From: an uncultured Verrucomicrobiota bacterium
GTDB lineage: Bacteria > Verrucomicrobiota > Kiritimatiellia > CAIQIC01 > Lenti-01
Assembly: GCA_938003985.1 (NCBI GenBank)
Contig: CALKWZ010000016.1
Coordinates: 62,001 to 126,000 of the forward strand
Direction: 5' to 3'
Length of the DNA stretch: 64,000 bases
Made by a program: the position numbers and the translations under genes. The notes under the pieces were generated by a model. That model searched no databases. It was given only the letters and a program-made list of their open reading frames with translations, and had not been told where the DNA came from. Shown here one piece after another: positions 59,001 to 62,000 of the stretch (within the stretch, counting starts at the first letter, position 1; every line of letters starts with the position of its first letter).

Positions 59001-62000
59001 CCGGCAGATCTCGTCCGGCGTGGGCGAATGGCGCGGCACGATCACGGCGGGCAACGACGCGCGCATTTCCATCGCGTCGGGCGGCTTCAACACCTACAAC
59101 GCGATCGCCGCGGGCGCGAACACGCTCTACGTCACGAACTTCAATTCGTTCACGATGATCTCCAACCAGTTCACCGGCACGCGCACGACCGGCGACGGCG
59201 CGCTGCACAAGAGCGGGCCCGGCAGCCTGTTCCTGCGCGGTTCGACGCTGGCCGGCAGCATCGTCGTGGCCCAGGGCCCCTTGCGCCTGGTGGAAAACCT
59301 GGCGGACGCGGGCGGCACCCTGCGGCTGCTGGACGGCGCGATCCTGACCTCCAGCAACGCCACCGACCGCACGGTCTCCAAGCCGGTTTCCATCGAGGGC
59401 AACGTGGCGCTGGGCGCGCTGGGCACCTACCGCGGTCCGCTGTACCTGTCCGGCGGCGTCGATCTCGCCGCGGACGTCCGCAGCCTGTCCGTCAGCAATC
59501 TCGTGACGGTCAACAGCGTCATCGCCAACGGCGGGTTCATCAAGTCGGCCCCGGGCACGATGACGGTGTCGGCGGTGAACACCTATCTGGGCAACACCGC
59601 GGTCGATGCCGGCGTCCTGGTCGTCAGCGGCACGTCGGCGGGTTCGACCCATACGGTCAATTCGGCCGGCCTCCTGCGCGGCGCGGGCACGGTGGGCGCG
59701 CTCTCCATCTGGGGCGTCGTGGATCCCGCCAACGCCGCCAACGCCGCCGGCACGCTGACCGCCGACGGCCCCGTGACCCTCAACGCCACGGGCACCCTCA
59801 AGATCGACATGCCCAACGCCGTCGGCACGGCCGGCAGCGATTGGGACCTGCTGGACGCCAACGGCACGGTCGCCGTGCCGGCCGCCGGCCAGTTCATCGT
59901 CTGGGTCACCGGCGCCGCCGCCGGCTTCGTCCCCGGCGTCAACCAGAGCTGGATGATCGTCGACGGTCCGTCCGGCGGGGGCGGGGTGTCGGGCTTCGAC
60001 GCCGATCGCTTCATCGTGGACACCTCCGGTTTCGCGCCGGAACTCTTCGCGGGCACGTTCAGCATCTCGAACGACGTCGCCAACGGCGACCTCTACCTGG
60101 TCTTCGTCCCGTCCGTGCAGCCGCCGGACTACTTCGGCGTGGCGCCCAACGGCCCGACCGAGATGCAGCTGGAGTTCGAAGTGAACGACGCCGGCCAGGA
60201 CGTGGTCATCGTCTACAACGAAACGGGCGTCTTCGGCACGCCCTCGGGCGTTCCGCCGGCGGTGGGCGAGGCCTTCGCGGGCGGCACGGTGGCCTATGTC
60301 GGCGACGAGACGCCGCAAATCCACGCGGGCCTGAGCAGCTGCACGCGCTACTACTACGCGCTGTATTCGTACTACGACGGCCGGTATTCGGACGCCCTGA
60401 CGGACGACGACACGACGTCGCCGCCGGCGCCGCCGGTCGTGCGCGAGGGCACGCTGATCGATACCGACAGCTTCGTGGCGAACTGGGACGCCTCCACGGG
60501 CGCGACCGGCTACCGGCTGGACGTCAGCACGAGCCCGTACTTCACCGCCGGCGGCGCGGCCGGCGCGCAGATGGCCTTCCTCGGCCAGGGCTTCGAAGGC
60601 GCCGCGGAAGACAACTGGTCCATCACCCTGGGCAGCGGCTACGTGACGAACGAGAACCCGACGACGGACAATCCGACGGCCGGCCGCATCCGGACCGGCA
60701 GCTATTCGTGGCAGCGCCGCAACGGCGCCGGCACGCTGCAGCTCGCCGCCGCCTCCATCGAAGGCTTCACCTCCCGCACGGTCGAAGTGCGCGTGGCCAG
60801 CATCGCCACCAACAACACCAACGGCGCGGAAACCGGCGACAAGGTCAGCATCTACGTGTCGCTCAACGGCGCGGCCTTCTCCGTCGTGCCGGACGTGGAG
60901 ATCACCGGTTCCGCCGCGGGCAACGCCCGGTGGCCGTACAGCGCCACGGGCGTCGTGGAAACCGCCGCGGGCACGCCCGTCAGCGTCGCGTCGCCGCAGG
61001 CCGGCTCCAACCTCAACAACGTCGCCACCGCGCGCATCGCCATCCCGGACACCGCGTCGTCCATCGCCCTCAAGATCGTCGCGACCAACAACGCCACGTC
61101 GGAATTGTGGGCCATCGACGACGTCAAGGTCGTGGGCGCGTTCCTCGGCTCGAGCTTCGTGGACGGCTATGAAGACCTGTACGTCGCGGGTCCGGCCACC
61201 AGCCAGCTCGTGAGCGGGCTGGATCCGGAAGAGACCTACTACTACCGCGTGCGCGCGGAAAGCTCCGGCGGCTGCATCAGCGCCAATTCGGACACCGAAG
61301 CCGTGGTCACCACGATCGATCCGCCGGACGCGGGCACCGGCTTGACCGCTTCCGACGGCACCAGCACCAACCACGTGGCCGTGGCCTGGGACGACTTGGC
61401 CACCGAAACGGTGTTCTACCTCTACCGCGCCACCTCCGCCGACACCAACGCCGCGGCCGTGGTCTGGACGAACGGCATGAGCCTGACGAACTGGAACGAC
61501 GTCACGGCCGCTCCGGGCCAGCGCTACTACTACTGGGTCGCCGGGTCGAACCAGAACGGGCAGGGCACGTGGAGCGCGTCCGACGCCGGCTTCCGCCTGC
61601 TGGGCACCGTGACGAACGTGGCCGCCACCGAAGGCGACGAAATCAACCTGCTCTCGAACAAGGTCGTCGTGACCTGGAACGACGTCGTCGGCGAAACCGG
61701 CTACGCGATCTGGCGCTGCCTGGCCAACGACACCAACGCGGCCGATTGCATCGGCACCGTGACCGCCGGCATGTTGACCTACGACGACATGACGGCCGTT
61801 CCGGGCTGGCCCTACTACTACTGGATCCTGGCCACGAACAACACCAGCGAAAGTACGGGCGCCTGGGGTTCGCCGGCCGTCGGCTTCCGCACTCCCATCG
61901 GCAACGTGGGCGAGGGGACGACCTTGGCCCTCGACGGCCGCGAAATGACGCGCGCGGTCGTGGTGGCCAACTCGGACAACCATCCCATCCTGGTCCTGCA

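Noticed and set aside
43405..60120. PATR repeats as a possible CRISPR or tandem DNA repeat
   Set aside because: They repeat at protein level with variable DNA and no constant spacers; they are coding beta-helix units.
40650..61172. Several long plus-strand frames (1,156 to 1,501 codons) inside the giant gene
   Set aside because: They are out of frame with the domain-bearing frame and consist of Arg/Gly/Gln-rich shadow sequence.
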